This document shows positions 17,933-26,774 of a DNA stretch of 64,000 bases, piece by piece. This stretch comes from Streptomyces sp. DvalAA-43 (GTDB lineage: Bacteria > Actinomycetota > Actinomycetes > Streptomycetales > Streptomycetaceae): positions 37,850-101,849 of the forward strand of contig NZ_FMBW01000065.1 of NCBI RefSeq assembly GCF_900091725.1, in the 5' to 3' direction. Under the pieces are notes generated by a model. That model ran no database searches. It saw nothing but the letters and a program-made list of their open reading frames with translations, and was not told where the DNA came from. Position numbers and translations under genes: made by a program. How positions within the stretch are numbered: the stretch's first letter is position 1; each line of letters begins with the position of its first letter.

Positions 17933-19009
17933 TTACGCTTCGGTGCGGCCGATGATCACGGCGCCCCGGATACGGTCCGGCGAGATCGTCGACATCGCGT
18001 CGAGTGAGAGGTCCGGTACGGGCAGCAGGTGGGCGTCGACCCAGGTGTCCCCCGCGGCGGTGTGGGTCCACGGGTCCTCGATCACCAGGGCGCCCGGTAC
18101 GGCGCCGTGGCACAGCACCCAGTGCGGTACGTCGAACCCCTGCATATCGGCGAGCGAGACCAGGAGCAGCACGTGTTCCCGTCGGCAGAGCGCGCTCCGG
18201 ATCGCGGTCATGGACAGGGGGTGCGAGTCGACCGGGACACCGATCCGTCCGGCTTCCGCCCGCGATGCCCGCTGGAGCACCGCGCGCCACTCCTGTTCGT
18301 CCTGCGGGTACTGGTCGAGCAGGACGGGCCGTTCCGTATCGAGGAGGACGGTGACCGGGGACGATGGCCAGGCCCGACGCACGGCGACGCCCAGTCCGAC
18401 GGGTTCGCACGCGGGGAAGTTCGTCGCGTCGCGCCAGAGCGCCAACTCCGCCCGGCGGTCGAACGATTCCCGCGGCAGCTCCCCCGCATGCGCCTGCGCG
18501 ACCAGGGCGGTGACGGCGCCGCAGGTGAAGTGTGTCGTCTGCCCGTAGTACGGGGGTTCGGTCACCTCGCCGTCGTGCAGCCAGCGCACATGGCCCGCAC
18601 CGGGCCCGCTCGACTCCGCCGCCTGCGTGAGCGGAACGCTCAGCGGGACGAAGCCGAGGGCGGCGGCGACCTCGGGGCTCACCGTCCACCCTTCCCACTT
18701 GACCTGCGCGAGCCCCCGGTCGCGTGCGTGGGAGACCACGGCCTCGACGGCCGTCGGCACATCGCCGACGGCGTCGACGATCTTCAGGTAGGCCGTGTGC
18801 GGGCGGGACGTCACGAGCGCGGCGGCGGCCCAGTCGTCGCCGTCGCCGCCCGGGACGGCCACGATGTGCGGGGCGTGGGCGGAGCGGTCGGCCGCTCGCC
18901 AGCGTTCCAGCACGTCGTGGTGGACGAGCCGCTGCAGCGAGGCGTTCGGCGCGGCGGGATCGAACGGTACGACGGTGCTCTTCACGGACGTGTCCTGGCG
19001 AGGCGGCAT
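17933..19009 (-). CDS. C39-peptidase-like (DUF3335-type) protein of the siderophore operon
   Basis: A 358-residue soluble protein. The N-terminal third looks like a GNAT-type acyltransferase region (GLAQVKWEGWTVSPEVAAALGF). From about residue 150 there is a papain-like C39 region with the Cys in YGQTTHFTCGAVTAL and later PHWVLCHG and VIEDPW, where family members have catalytic His and Asp/Asn. Such proteins recur next to siderophore uptake genes in Streptomyces, but their reaction is not established to my knowledge. AAGGA precedes the ATG by eight bases. It is the last gene of the operon, 49 bp after the permease. A ferric-siderophore processing role is only an inference. Confidence 0.7.
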   Translation of the reverse strand: MPPRQDTSVKSTVVPFDPAAPNASLQRLVHHDVLERWRAADRSAHAPHIVAVPGGDGDDWAAAALVTSRPHTAYLKIVDAVGDVPTAVEAVVSHARDRGLAQVKWEGWTVSPEVAAALGFVPLSVPLTQAAESSGPGAGHVRWLHDGEVTEPPYYGQTTHFTCGAVTALVAQAHAGELPRESFDRRAELALWRDATNFPACEPVGLGVAVRRAWPSSPVTVLLDTERPVLLDQYPQDEQEWRAVLQRASRAEAGRIGVPVDSHPLSMTAIRSALCRREHVLLLVSLADMQGFDVPHWVLCHGAVPGALVIEDPWTHTAAGDTWVDAHLLPVPDLSLDAMSTISPDRIRGAVIIGRTEA

Positions 19010-19058
19010 TCCGGCATTCCTTGGTGGGTCGGGGTCGGGAGGGGCATGGAGCGGGACG

Positions 19059-21269
19059 TCAGGCGCGGGACCTCCGGAGCACCCAGATGAAGTACGGAGC
19101 CCCGACCAGGGAGACCATGAGGCCCGCCGGCATCTGGGCAGGCGCGATGAGGGTGCGCCCGAGGGTGTCGGCCACGCAGACCAGCACTCCGCCGAGCAGC
19201 ATGGCGACCGGGATCACGCGTCCGTGGCGGGCGCCGACCAGTGACCGGGCGAGGTGCGGGGCGACGAGCCCCACGAAACCGACGACGCCGACGGCGATCA
19301 CGCTGAGCGCCGCGAGCACCGCGGCGATCGCCAGGGCGGCGAAGCGGGTGCGTTCGGGACTGACGCCGACCACGCGCGGGGTGTCCTCGTCGACGGCGAG
19401 CAGGTCGAGCCGGCGGCGCATGCCGAGCAGTACGGGGAGCGCGAGCGCCAGCGCCACCGCGACCGGTACGACGTCGGGCAGTGCGCGCCCGTAGGTCGTG
19501 CCGGAGAGCCAGGTGAAGATCCGGGGTGTGTTCCACGGGTCGGCGCGCAGCAGGAGGAAGGTGGTGATGGAGCTGAGGCCGTACCCGCAGCCGATGCCGA
19601 TCAGTACGAACCGGTCGGGCAGGAAGCCGCCGCGCCAGGACAGCAGGGCGATCAGCGCGAACGTGGCGAGCCCCGTCACCACCGCGGCGGCGATGAGCAA
19701 CGGCCGTCCGCCCGACAGGCCCGACGTCGCGATGCTCGCTGCCCCGAGCCCGGCGCCCGCGGTGATGCCGAGTACGCCCGGCTCCGCCAACGGGTTGCGG
19801 ACCGCGCCCTGCACGACGCATCCGGACAGTCCGAGCGCCGCGCCGGCGAGCACCGCGGCGACCACGCGCGGGACCCGGTCGTCGAGCGCCTGGCCGATCA
19901 GGTCCGGGGCGGCTCCCCGTACCCAGAGCGCGATGTCCCCCGTCCGCAGCCAGAGGCTGCCCGCGAGGGTCGCCACGAGGACCGCCGCGACCAGGAGCAC
20001 CAGCGCGCCTAGCAGGACGAGGAGGAACGACCGGCGCGACCGGGTGGCGACCCGCGCGTGCGGCGGTTGCCGGAGCCCGCCCGTATCGCGGAGGCGGAGT
20101 GCGAGGACCACGATCACGACGGCGCCGAGCAGCGCGGTCGGCACGCCCGTGGGAATGGCGGCGGCCTCCCCGGCCCCCTGCACCGCGCGCAGCGACGCGT
20201 CCGCGAGCAGGATGAGCAACGCGCCGAGCAACCCGGACACCGGCACCATGAACAGGTGCCTGCGCAGCGCCCGGACCCGTCCCGCGAGCAGGCGGGCCAG
20301 GACGGGGGCGCCGAGTCCGACGAAGGCGATCGGGCCCGCGAGCGTCACCGACGTGCTGGTCAGGATCACCGCGCAGAGCACCGCGGTCACCCGGGTGGCG
20401 CGGATCGGGACGCCGAGGGAGGACGCGGCGTCGTCGCCGAGGCCCATCACGTCCAGCTTCCGGGACAGCGCCAGGGCGACGCACAGCACGACGGCCACGA
20501 GGGGGAAGGCGCGTACCGACGCGTCGATGTTCAGTTGCGCGAGCGAGCCGCTGCCCCAGGCGAACAGGCCGGTCGTGTTCTGTTGGAACAGGATGAGCAG
20601 CATCGCGGTCGCCGAGTCCAGGGCCATCGCCATCGCCGATCCGGCGAGGATGAGCCGCGTGCCCATGGTGCCGGCGGCCCGGCCCGCGAGGGCCAGCACG
20701 AGCGCCGCCGCGAGCAGGCCGCCGGCGAAGGCGACGGCGCCCGACGCCCACAGCGGGACGGTGAGGCCGAAGGCCGCGACGAGCGTGAGCGTGAAGTAGG
20801 CACCGGCCGTGACCGCGAGGGTGTCGGGGGAGGCGAGCGCGTTGCGGGTGACGGACTGCAACAGCGATCCGGCGGCGCCGAGGGCGAAGCCCACGGCCAC
20901 GCCCGCGAGCAGGCGTGGCAGGCGCGAGCCGGTGAAGATCTCGCCGACCGGCGCCCCGGCGGTGTTCTCCCGGTCCCCGGCGAGATACCGCGCCAGGTCC
21001 CAGACGCCCACGCCCGACGTCCCTTGCGTCAGGTGCCACATGCCGACCACGGCGACCCCGACGAGGAGGACCGCCAGCACGGCCGCCCCGGCGGAGCCCC
21101 GGCCGTGATCGGTGCGCGGCACGGCCACCCCGGCCGAGCCGCAGCCGTAATCGGTACCCGGCACGGCCACCCCGGCGGAACCGCTCCCGTGATCGGTACG
21201 CGGCTCCGCCGGGTTCCGGCCGGGGGCAGCCGGTGTCCGCGGTGTGCTCACCTCGTGCGGCGTGTTCAC
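19059..21269 (-). CDS. Iron-siderophore ABC permease, two fused FecCD halves
   Basis: A 736-residue FhuB-like permease in which two FecCD domains are joined. The first half holds RLPRLLAGVAVGFALGAAG and VRNALASPDTLAVTAGA-like segments (TRNALASPDTLAVTAGA). The second repeats RVPRVVAAVLAGAALGLSG and RNPLAEPGVLGITAGAGLGA. Each half has about ten transmembrane helices and an IAFVGLGAP / VGFVGLVAPHLAR loop for ATPase coupling. The start is a GTG at 21269, overlapping the lipoprotein stop as GTGA. The N-terminal 70 residues before the first helix are unusual: Pro/Gly-rich with three 14-residue repeats (residues 25-66). Partner of the ATPase at 22415 and lipoprotein at 21266. Confidence 0.93.
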   Translation of the reverse strand: MNTPHEVSTPRTPAAPGRNPAEPRTDHGSGSAGVAVPGTDYGCGSAGVAVPRTDHGRGSAGAAVLAVLLVGVAVVGMWHLTQGTSGVGVWDLARYLAGDRENTAGAPVGEIFTGSRLPRLLAGVAVGFALGAAGSLLQSVTRNALASPDTLAVTAGAYFTLTLVAAFGLTVPLWASGAVAFAGGLLAAALVLALAGRAAGTMGTRLILAGSAMAMALDSATAMLLILFQQNTTGLFAWGSGSLAQLNIDASVRAFPLVAVVLCVALALSRKLDVMGLGDDAASSLGVPIRATRVTAVLCAVILTSTSVTLAGPIAFVGLGAPVLARLLAGRVRALRRHLFMVPVSGLLGALLILLADASLRAVQGAGEAAAIPTGVPTALLGAVVIVVLALRLRDTGGLRQPPHARVATRSRRSFLLVLLGALVLLVAAVLVATLAGSLWLRTGDIALWVRGAAPDLIGQALDDRVPRVVAAVLAGAALGLSGCVVQGAVRNPLAEPGVLGITAGAGLGAASIATSGLSGGRPLLIAAAVVTGLATFALIALLSWRGGFLPDRFVLIGIGCGYGLSSITTFLLLRADPWNTPRIFTWLSGTTYGRALPDVVPVAVALALALPVLLGMRRRLDLLAVDEDTPRVVGVSPERTRFAALAIAAVLAALSVIAVGVVGFVGLVAPHLARSLVGARHGRVIPVAMLLGGVLVCVADTLGRTLIAPAQMPAGLMVSLVGAPYFIWVLRRSRA
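21072..21197 (-). repeat. Three 42-bp tandem repeats inside the permease N-terminus
   Basis: The permease codes TDHGSGSAGVAVPG, TDYGCGSAGVAVPR and TDHGRGSAGAAVLA in a row, 14 residues or 42 bp each, with clear DNA-level similarity. The repeats precede the first membrane helix, so they would be cytoplasmic. They probably arose by slippage and may vary in copy number. Confidence 0.8.
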
Positions 21270-22330
21270 TTCTTGTCGAGCACGTCGACGTACGCGTCGA
21301 TCGCCTGCTCGCAGGAGCGCGGACCGCCCGCGCCCCACACCCGCGCCGGGAACGCGTGCGCACGGCCTTCCTTCACGGCCGGGAGCGACTTCCAGATCGG
21401 GTTCTTCTCCAGCGCCGCGACGTATCCGCCCGCCCCTTCGTCGTTGGCGTAGAAGAGGTTGGCCTTCCCCACGGCGGTGAGTCCCTCGGCATCGGTCTGC
21501 GCGAGGCCGTAGGAGGGGTCGACTCCCCCGTTTCCGTGGGCCTTGTTGATGTCGTCGGTCCACGCGGGGGTCATGCCGAGCTCTTCGCCTATCGCGGTGA
21601 ACAGGGCGCCCTCGCCATAGGGACGGACGGTGAGGTTGCCGCCCTGGAGCCATCCGTCGAAGAACAGGAAGTCCTTCGTCGGCAGCCCGGCGGCGGTCAC
21701 CTGCTTCTTGGCCGTGGCGAGGTGCTCGTCGAACTCCTGGAGCACCTGGTCGGCCCGCTCGGTGCGTCCCGTCGCCTTGCCGATCATGCTGAACACGTTC
21801 TGCATGTTCTTGATCGGGTCGGCCGGATCCGCCCCCAGCGTGGCCAGCACCGGCACGCCCCGCTTCTCCAGCTTCTTGATGATCTCGTCGTCGGCCTTGA
21901 ACGCCTCCACGACGACGAGGTCGGGCTTCGTCGCGAAGAGGGTGTCGAGGTCGGGCTCCTCACGGGTGCCGATGTCCGTCACCCCGTCCGGCAGCTTCTC
22001 CGCGCTCACCCAGGTGCGGTACCCCTTGGCGTCGGAGACCGCGGTGGGGGTCACGCACAGGGTGAGCGCGTCCTCGATCTGCTGCCATTCGAGGACCGCG
22101 ATCCGCTTGGCGGGCTTGTCGAGCTTCACCTGTCGGCCGACGCCGTCCTTGAAGGACACCGGCTTCGTCGATGTCGTCGTGGTGTCCCCGGCGCAGCTCT
22201 TGGACGAGGGCTTCGCGCCACCGCCTGCGGCTGTCGTCTTCTCGACGCTGGTCGTGCCGCAGGCCGTTGCGGTGAGGACGACGACCAGCCCTGTGGCGGC
22301 TGCTGCCGCCAGGCGACGGGCACGGTTCAT
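21266..22330 (-). CDS. Iron-siderophore binding lipoprotein (ABC substrate-binding protein)
   Basis: A 354-residue class III periplasmic-binding-type lipoprotein. A signal peptide (MNRARRLAAAAATGLVVV) is followed by a lipobox around LTATAC with the Cys at about residue 24. The mature part starts with a Ser/Thr-rich linker and then VKLDKPAKRIAVLEWQQIED, typical of FepB/FecB-type proteins. TRVW-type segments near the C-terminus are present as FPARVWGAGGPRS. It captures a ferric siderophore outside the membrane for the FecCD permease. It is second in the ATPase-lipoprotein-permease-C39 operon, with GTGA coupling to the permease. The siderophore is unknown; no siderophore synthesis gene is in the window. 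Confidence 0.9.
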   Translation of the reverse strand: MNRARRLAAAAATGLVVVLTATACGTTSVEKTTAAGGGAKPSSKSCAGDTTTTSTKPVSFKDGVGRQVKLDKPAKRIAVLEWQQIEDALTLCVTPTAVSDAKGYRTWVSAEKLPDGVTDIGTREEPDLDTLFATKPDLVVVEAFKADDEIIKKLEKRGVPVLATLGADPADPIKNMQNVFSMIGKATGRTERADQVLQEFDEHLATAKKQVTAAGLPTKDFLFFDGWLQGGNLTVRPYGEGALFTAIGEELGMTPAWTDDINKAHGNGGVDPSYGLAQTDAEGLTAVGKANLFYANDEGAGGYVAALEKNPIWKSLPAVKEGRAHAFPARVWGAGGPRSCEQAIDAYVDVLDKK

Positions 22331-22380
22331 TGCAGATCCTCTTTCTGATTTCCGATGGTTCGGTGGAGCGGATTCCGACT

Positions 22381-22420
22381 GTTTCCAGCCGTTTCCAGCA
22401 GTTCCTAGCGGTTTCTAGCG
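22381..22420 (-). repeat. Four 10-bp tandem repeats between ATPase and lipoprotein genes
   Basis: Units of exactly 10 bp start at 22381, 22391, 22401 and 22411 (GTTTCCAGCC, GTTTCCAGCA, GTTCCTAGCG, GTTTCTAGCG). They fill part of the 84-bp intergenic space and run over the TAG stop of the ATPase gene. A role in mRNA processing or differential expression is possible but unproven. Confidence 0.7.
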
Positions 22421-23299
22421 ATGCGTCGGGGCAGCCGATGCGCTGCTCCGGGCGGAGTGCCGCCCGATCGGATCGATGCGTACGCGGCCGGTGCGGGGGT
22501 CGACCGCGACCTCGACGCGGATGTCGTAGACCTCGCCGATGTTCTCCGCGGTGAGGACGTCGACGGGTGCGCCCGCCGCGTGGACCCGGCCGGAGCCCAT
22601 GAGGACCAGCGTGTCCGCGACGCGGGAGGCGTGGTCGAGGTCGTGCAGGACGATGCCCACCGCGACGCCGTGCTCCTCGACGAGGTCGCGCACCAGGTCG
22701 AGCGTCTCGATCTGATAGCGCAGGTCCAGGTGGTTCGTCGGTTCGTCCAGCAGCACGACGCCGGTGTCCTGGGCCAGGCAGGCGGCGAGCCAGACGCGTT
22801 GCATCTCCCCGCCGGAGAGTTCTCCGGCCGGCCTGTCGGCCATGTCCCGCACGCCGGTGACATCCATGGCGTGGTCGACGGCGCTCCGGTCATCGGCGGA
22901 CAGGCCGCCGAAGCCGCGCCGGTACGGGTGGCGTCCGAATGCCACGACCTCCGCAACCGTCAGCCCCTGCGGTGCGGGCCTCGACTGGGAGAACAGGGTG
23001 ACCTCGCGGGCGAACCGGCGTGCGCTGAGCAGGGCCGCCGCACGCTCGGGATGTCCGTCCCCGGCCCCGAGCGTCACCCGGCCGTCGACCACCGGGTGCA
23101 GTCGGGCCAGCGCGCGCAGCAGCGTGGACTTCCCGCTGCCGTTGGGTCCCACCAGAGCGGTCGCGCGACCGGGCTCCAGGGTCAGCGAGACGCCATGGAC
23201 GACGGGCGTCCGGTTGTACCGCAGCACCAGATCATGACCGTGGAGAGCGGCGGCCGGTGCGGCGGGTTCGGCGGCACGCCGAGCAGAGCTTGTGAACAT
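22415..23299 (-). CDS. Iron-siderophore ABC transporter ATPase
   Basis: A 294-residue FecE/FhuC-type ATPase: Walker A GPNGSGKST, the GRHPY segment typical of iron-complex ATPases, signature LSGGEMQR, Walker B VVLLDEPT and H-loop IVLHDLDHA. First gene of the leftward uptake operon, about 130 bp from an iron-box-like sequence. The N-terminal Ala-rich extension before LRYNRTPVV is short and poorly conserved, so the exact start is uncertain. It energises import through the double permease at 19059. Confidence 0.93.
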   Translation of the reverse strand: MFTSSARRAAEPAAPAAALHGHDLVLRYNRTPVVHGVSLTLEPGRATALVGPNGSGKSTLLRALARLHPVVDGRVTLGAGDGHPERAAALLSARRFAREVTLFSQSRPAPQGLTVAEVVAFGRHPYRRGFGGLSADDRSAVDHAMDVTGVRDMADRPAGELSGGEMQRVWLAACLAQDTGVVLLDEPTNHLDLRYQIETLDLVRDLVEEHGVAVGIVLHDLDHASRVADTLVLMGSGRVHAAGAPVDVLTAENIGEVYDIRVEVAVDPRTGRVRIDPIGRHSARSSASAAPTHR

Positions 23300-23427
23300 C
23301 GAGGGGTCCGGGTGACTGGAGGGGCAACGACTGCGGCACCCTCCGTCCGGACGTCGCCGACCGGGCCGCGGACTCCCGGCGTACGGAACGACCGTACGCG
23401 TCGAGCAACAACCAAGGGTTACCTAAC

Positions 23428-23446
23428 TAAGGGAAGGCTATCCTCC
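23428..23446. promoter_or_regulatory. Iron-box-like (DmdR/IdeR-type) site
   Basis: TAAGGGAAGGCTATCCTCC matches the actinobacterial iron-box consensus TTAGGTTAGGCTAACCTAA at 13 of 19 positions, including the AGGCTA core. It sits between the AraC stop and the ATPase start, where the operon promoter should be, so iron repression is likely. Confidence 0.6.
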
Positions 23447-23463
23447 GTTTGCCGTGTCGGCAA

Positions 23464-24339
23464 TCAGGAGTTCTGGACACCCGATACGGGATTCCGGACA
23501 CCGTCCGGGGTGCCGTCGGCCGCGGCGAAGAACGCACCCGGCGTGGTCCCCATGACCCGGCGGAAGGCGGCGATGAACGTACTGGGCTGCGCGTAGCCGA
23601 GTGTCTCCGAGACGGTCTGCACATCGAGGCCCTCGGAGAGCAGCGTCAGCGCTCGATGGGTGCGCAGCATCTGCCGCCACTGCACGAAGGAGAGTCCCGT
23701 CGTCTGGCGGAAAGCACGGGCGATCGTGCGGTCGCTGATCCCCAGCGTGCGCGCCCACTCGTCCAGCGAGCGGCAGTCGGCGGGATCGTCCAGCAGGGCT
23801 TCGGCGATCGCGTCGATCCGGGTGTCGCCGGGCAGCTGCAACGCGAACTGCCGCTCCGACGGCTGGAGCACGTCGAAGACCACGGCCTCCGCCCGCGCCC
23901 TGGCCCCGGCGTCGAGATCCGTACGGGCCAGATGGGTCAGCAGGGACTCCAGCACCGGTGTCATCGTGATCGCCGTCGGCCCCTCGAAGGCGAACGGCGT
24001 GCGGTCGGGAGCGAAGAAGGCGTCATGGAACCGCACACCCGCCGTCGTCCGCCCCCGGTGCACCACTCCGGCCGGCATCCACAGCCCGTGCCCCTCGGAG
24101 ACGGTGAAGACACGGTCCTCCACACGGGACGTCAGCGTTCCCCCGCGTACCCAGACGAGCTCGTGCAGGTGGTGCGAGTGCGGGGCCCACTCCGTGGGAA
24201 CGGGAGGGATCTGCGATTCGGCGAGGATGACGAAGGGGCCCGCCGCCTGCCCCGGAAGTGCCGCGGCCCGGCGCACCACGGTGCTCGATTCGCGACGCCA
24301 CATCCCGGGGCTCGCGCCATTACGGGACGATTCGACCAT
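23464..24339 (-). CDS. AraC-family regulator
   Basis: A 291-residue regulator with an N-terminal cupin-like sensing half (PHSHHLHELVWVRGGTLT, GLWMPAGVVHRGR) and a C-terminal AraC double HTH (LDEWARTLGISDRTIARAF, LDVQTVSETLGYAQPSTFIA AF). It is encoded just upstream of, and in the same direction as, the siderophore uptake operon, so it may control it in response to the siderophore or another ligand. The ATG at 24339 is chosen because the upstream in-frame segment is low-complexity; a later ATG at about 24306 is also possible. Confidence 0.85.
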   Translation of the reverse strand: MVESSRNGASPGMWRRESSTVVRRAAALPGQAAGPFVILAESQIPPVPTEWAPHSHHLHELVWVRGGTLTSRVEDRVFTVSEGHGLWMPAGVVHRGRTTAGVRFHDAFFAPDRTPFAFEGPTAITMTPVLESLLTHLARTDLDAGARARAEAVVFDVLQPSERQFALQLPGDTRIDAIAEALLDDPADCRSLDEWARTLGISDRTIARAFRQTTGLSFVQWRQMLRTHRALTLLSEGLDVQTVSETLGYAQPSTFIAAFRRVMGTTPGAFFAAADGTPDGVRNPVSGVQNS

Positions 24340-24463
24340 ACGGGCGAGTGTATCCAGGGCCCTGGCCGACGCCGTACGTCCCCGTGGCCGGACCCACGGG
24401 TCAAGCACCGCTCGTTACGACGTCTTGGACGCCCAGGAGTCGAGAAAGCCGGGCCGGAGAGTT

Positions 24464-24487
24464 AGTTTGGGACAAGCAACCAAAACT
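24464..24487. promoter_or_regulatory. Inverted repeat upstream of the MFS-MarR operon
   Basis: AGTTTGG, ten bases, then CAAAACT form a near-perfect dyad, with inner TTGG/CCAA arms, 22 bp before the exporter start. It is the only AT-rich patch nearby. A natural operator for the co-encoded MarR protein at 26771. Confidence 0.65.
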
Positions 24488-24509
24488 GCTCCTCCTCGTC
24501 GAGGTGCCC

Positions 24510-26774
24510 ATGATCGCGAAGTCCGCGCCATCCCGTTCGGCCCGACGGCAGGCCCGCGCCGCGGCCGATACATCCAGCCCGCAGTACAAGTGGATCGTGC
24601 TGTCCAACACCACGCTCGGTGTGCTGATGGCCACGGTCAACGGGTCGATCATGCTGATCGCGTTGCCCGACATCTTCCGCGGCATCGGGATCGACCCGCT
24701 GCAGCCGGGGAACACCAGCCTGTTGCTCTGGCTGATCATGGGGTACCTGGTGGTCACCGCCGTGCTCGTGGTCAGCTTCGGCCGGATGGGAGACATCTAC
24801 GGCCGGGTCCGCATGTACAACGCGGGCTTCGCGGTCTTCAGTGTGTTCTCGGTGCTGTTGTCGGTGACGTGGATGCACGGCACGGCGGCCGCGCTGTGGC
24901 TGATCCTGATGCGGGTGGGCCAGGGCGTCGGCGGCGCGATGCTGATGGCCAACTCCAACGCGATCATCACCGACGCGTTCCCGGCGGACCAGCGAGGACT
25001 CGCCCTGGGCCTGAACCAGGTCGCGGGGATCGCGGGTTCGTTCATGGGGCTGGTGCTCGGCGGGCTGCTCGCTCCGGTCGAGTGGCGGCTGGTGTTCCTG
25101 GTGTCGGTGCCGTTCGGGGTGTTCGGTACGTTCTGGGCGTACCGGAAACTGCACGACACCGGCATCCGGCGGCCCGCCCGGCTGGACTGGTGGGGCAATC
25201 TCACCTTCGCCGTCGGGCTGATCTCGGTGCTCGTGGGCATCACCTACGGCATCCAGCCCTACCGGGGGCACACCATGGGCTGGACCAACCCCGTGGTGCT
25301 GGCCGCCCTGATCGGCGGCGTGGCCGTGCTGGTGGTCTTCGGCATCGTGGAGACCAGGGTCGCCGAGCCGATGTTCCGGATGAGTCTGTTCCGTATCCGG
25401 GCGTTCACCGCCGGGAACCTCGCGAGCCTGCTGTCCGGGATGGGGCGCGGCGGGCTGATGTTCATCCTGATCATCTGGTTGCAGGGCATCTGGCTGCCTC
25501 GGCACGGGTACAGCTTCGAGCAGACCCCGCTGTGGGCGGGCATCTACATGCTGCCGCTCACCGTGGGCTTCCTCGTCGCCGGGCCGGTCTCGGGCTGGCT
25601 GTCCGACCGCTTCGGGGCGCGGCCGTTCGCGACCGGCGGCATGCTCGTCGCCGCGGGCAGCTTTGTGCTCCTGGCGCTCCTGCCGGTCGATTTCCACTAC
25701 GGGACCTTCGCGGCGATCCTGCTGCTCAACGGGATCGGGATGGGATTGTTCGCCTCGCCCAACCGGGCGGGGATCATGAACAGCCTGCCCGCCGACCAGC
25801 GCGGCGTCGGTGGCGGTATGAGCACCACCTTCCAGAACTCGGCGATGGTGCTGTCGATCGGGGTCTTCTTCAGCCTGATGATCCTCGGTCTGGCCTCCAG
25901 CCTGCCGCACGCCCTGTCCAGCGGTCTGGTCGCCCAGGGTGTCTCCGCCGCGGACGCGGACCGGCTCGCGGCCCTGCCACCGGTCTCGGTGCTGTTCGCC
26001 TCGCTGCTGGGCTACAACCCGCTCCAGACGCTGCTGGGCCCCGCCGCGCTGGCCCATCTGCCGGCCGGCCACGCCGCCTACCTCACCGGCCGCGGTTTCT
26101 TCCCCGCCCTGATCTCCGGGCCGTTCTCGACGGGCCTGACCACCGCGTTCGCGTTCGCCATCGTCGCCTGTCTCATCGCCGCCGTCGCCTCCTGGCTGCG
26201 CGGCGGCAAGTATGTACACACCGATCTGCCGACGGCTGCCGGTGGCACCGCCTCCGCCCCCGGAGCACCAAAGCCGGTGGCCGTGCCCGTCGCCGCCCGC
26301 CCGGGACCCGTCGTCGTGGCCTCCGCCCCGCCACCGGCCGCTCCGGCTGCCACCCGGGCCGGGCCGCCCGTCGACGGACGGCCCCGCCCCGCCCCGGACG
26401 CGGCGCTCGGTGCGTACGCCCTGCTCGTCACCGCGCCCGGCTACCGCCCGGCCATGTACGCGATGACGGCCGACGGCAACCGCCCGTCCGCCGCCGCGGA
26501 CGCCGGTCCCCGGACCAACGGGCGGGTCACCGGGCTGGTCTACGGCCCCGGTCCGGACAGCCCACTGCCCGGAGCGGCCCTGCGGGCCGTCGGGCCGCAG
26601 GGCACGGTGGTGGCCTACGCCCTCACCGGCGACGACGGCCGGTTCCAGCTGCCCGGCCTGCCGCACGGCCTCTCCCCCGCACCCTCGGACGAAGCCCCGC
26701 GGTCCCCGCGGGGTGTCCAGGCCCGGCCGGACGGTGCGGCCCTGCATCTCAAGCTGGACGGCACACCGTCATGA
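24510..26774 (+). CDS. DHA2-type 14-TM MFS exporter with a C-terminal carboxypeptidase-regulatory-like domain
   Basis: A 754-residue protein. Residues about 25-560 form a 14-helix DHA2 drug:proton antiporter (GRMGDIYGRVR loop motif, LILMRVGQGVGGAML). A Pro/Ala-rich linker follows (about 570-640). The last ~110 residues contain ALLVTAPGYRPAMYAM and GRVTGLVYGPG, then PLPGAALRAVGPQG and ALTGDDGRFQLPGLP, the pattern of a carboxypeptidase-regulatory/transthyretin-like beta-sandwich. An appended sandwich is uncommon in MFS exporters; it may act as a surface or interaction domain. GAGG precedes the ATG at 24510. The gene overlaps the MarR gene by ATGA, so the pair is translationally coupled. Confidence 0.88.
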   Translation: MIAKSAPSRSARRQARAAADTSSPQYKWIVLSNTTLGVLMATVNGSIMLIALPDIFRGIGIDPLQPGNTSLLLWLIMGYLVVTAVLVVSFGRMGDIYGRVRMYNAGFAVFSVFSVLLSVTWMHGTAAALWLILMRVGQGVGGAMLMANSNAIITDAFPADQRGLALGLNQVAGIAGSFMGLVLGGLLAPVEWRLVFLVSVPFGVFGTFWAYRKLHDTGIRRPARLDWWGNLTFAVGLISVLVGITYGIQPYRGHTMGWTNPVVLAALIGGVAVLVVFGIVETRVAEPMFRMSLFRIRAFTAGNLASLLSGMGRGGLMFILIIWLQGIWLPRHGYSFEQTPLWAGIYMLPLTVGFLVAGPVSGWLSDRFGARPFATGGMLVAAGSFVLLALLPVDFHYGTFAAILLLNGIGMGLFASPNRAGIMNSLPADQRGVGGGMSTTFQNSAMVLSIGVFFSLMILGLASSLPHALSSGLVAQGVSAADADRLAALPPVSVLFASLLGYNPLQTLLGPAALAHLPAGHAAYLTGRGFFPALISGPFSTGLTTAFAFAIVACLIAAVASWLRGGKYVHTDLPTAAGGTASAPGAPKPVAVPVAARPGPVVVASAPPPAAPAATRAGPPVDGRPRPAPDAALGAYALLVTAPGYRPAMYAMTADGNRPSAAADAGPRTNGRVTGLVYGPGPDSPLPGAALRAVGPQGTVVAYALTGDDGRFQLPGLPHGLSPAPSDEAPRSPRGVQARPDGAALHLKLDGTPS

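Noticed and set aside
24462..26747. A 761-codon minus-strand frame opposite the MFS exporter
   Set aside because: Composition is Gln/Arg/Gly low-complexity; the plus strand has a clear 14-TM transporter.
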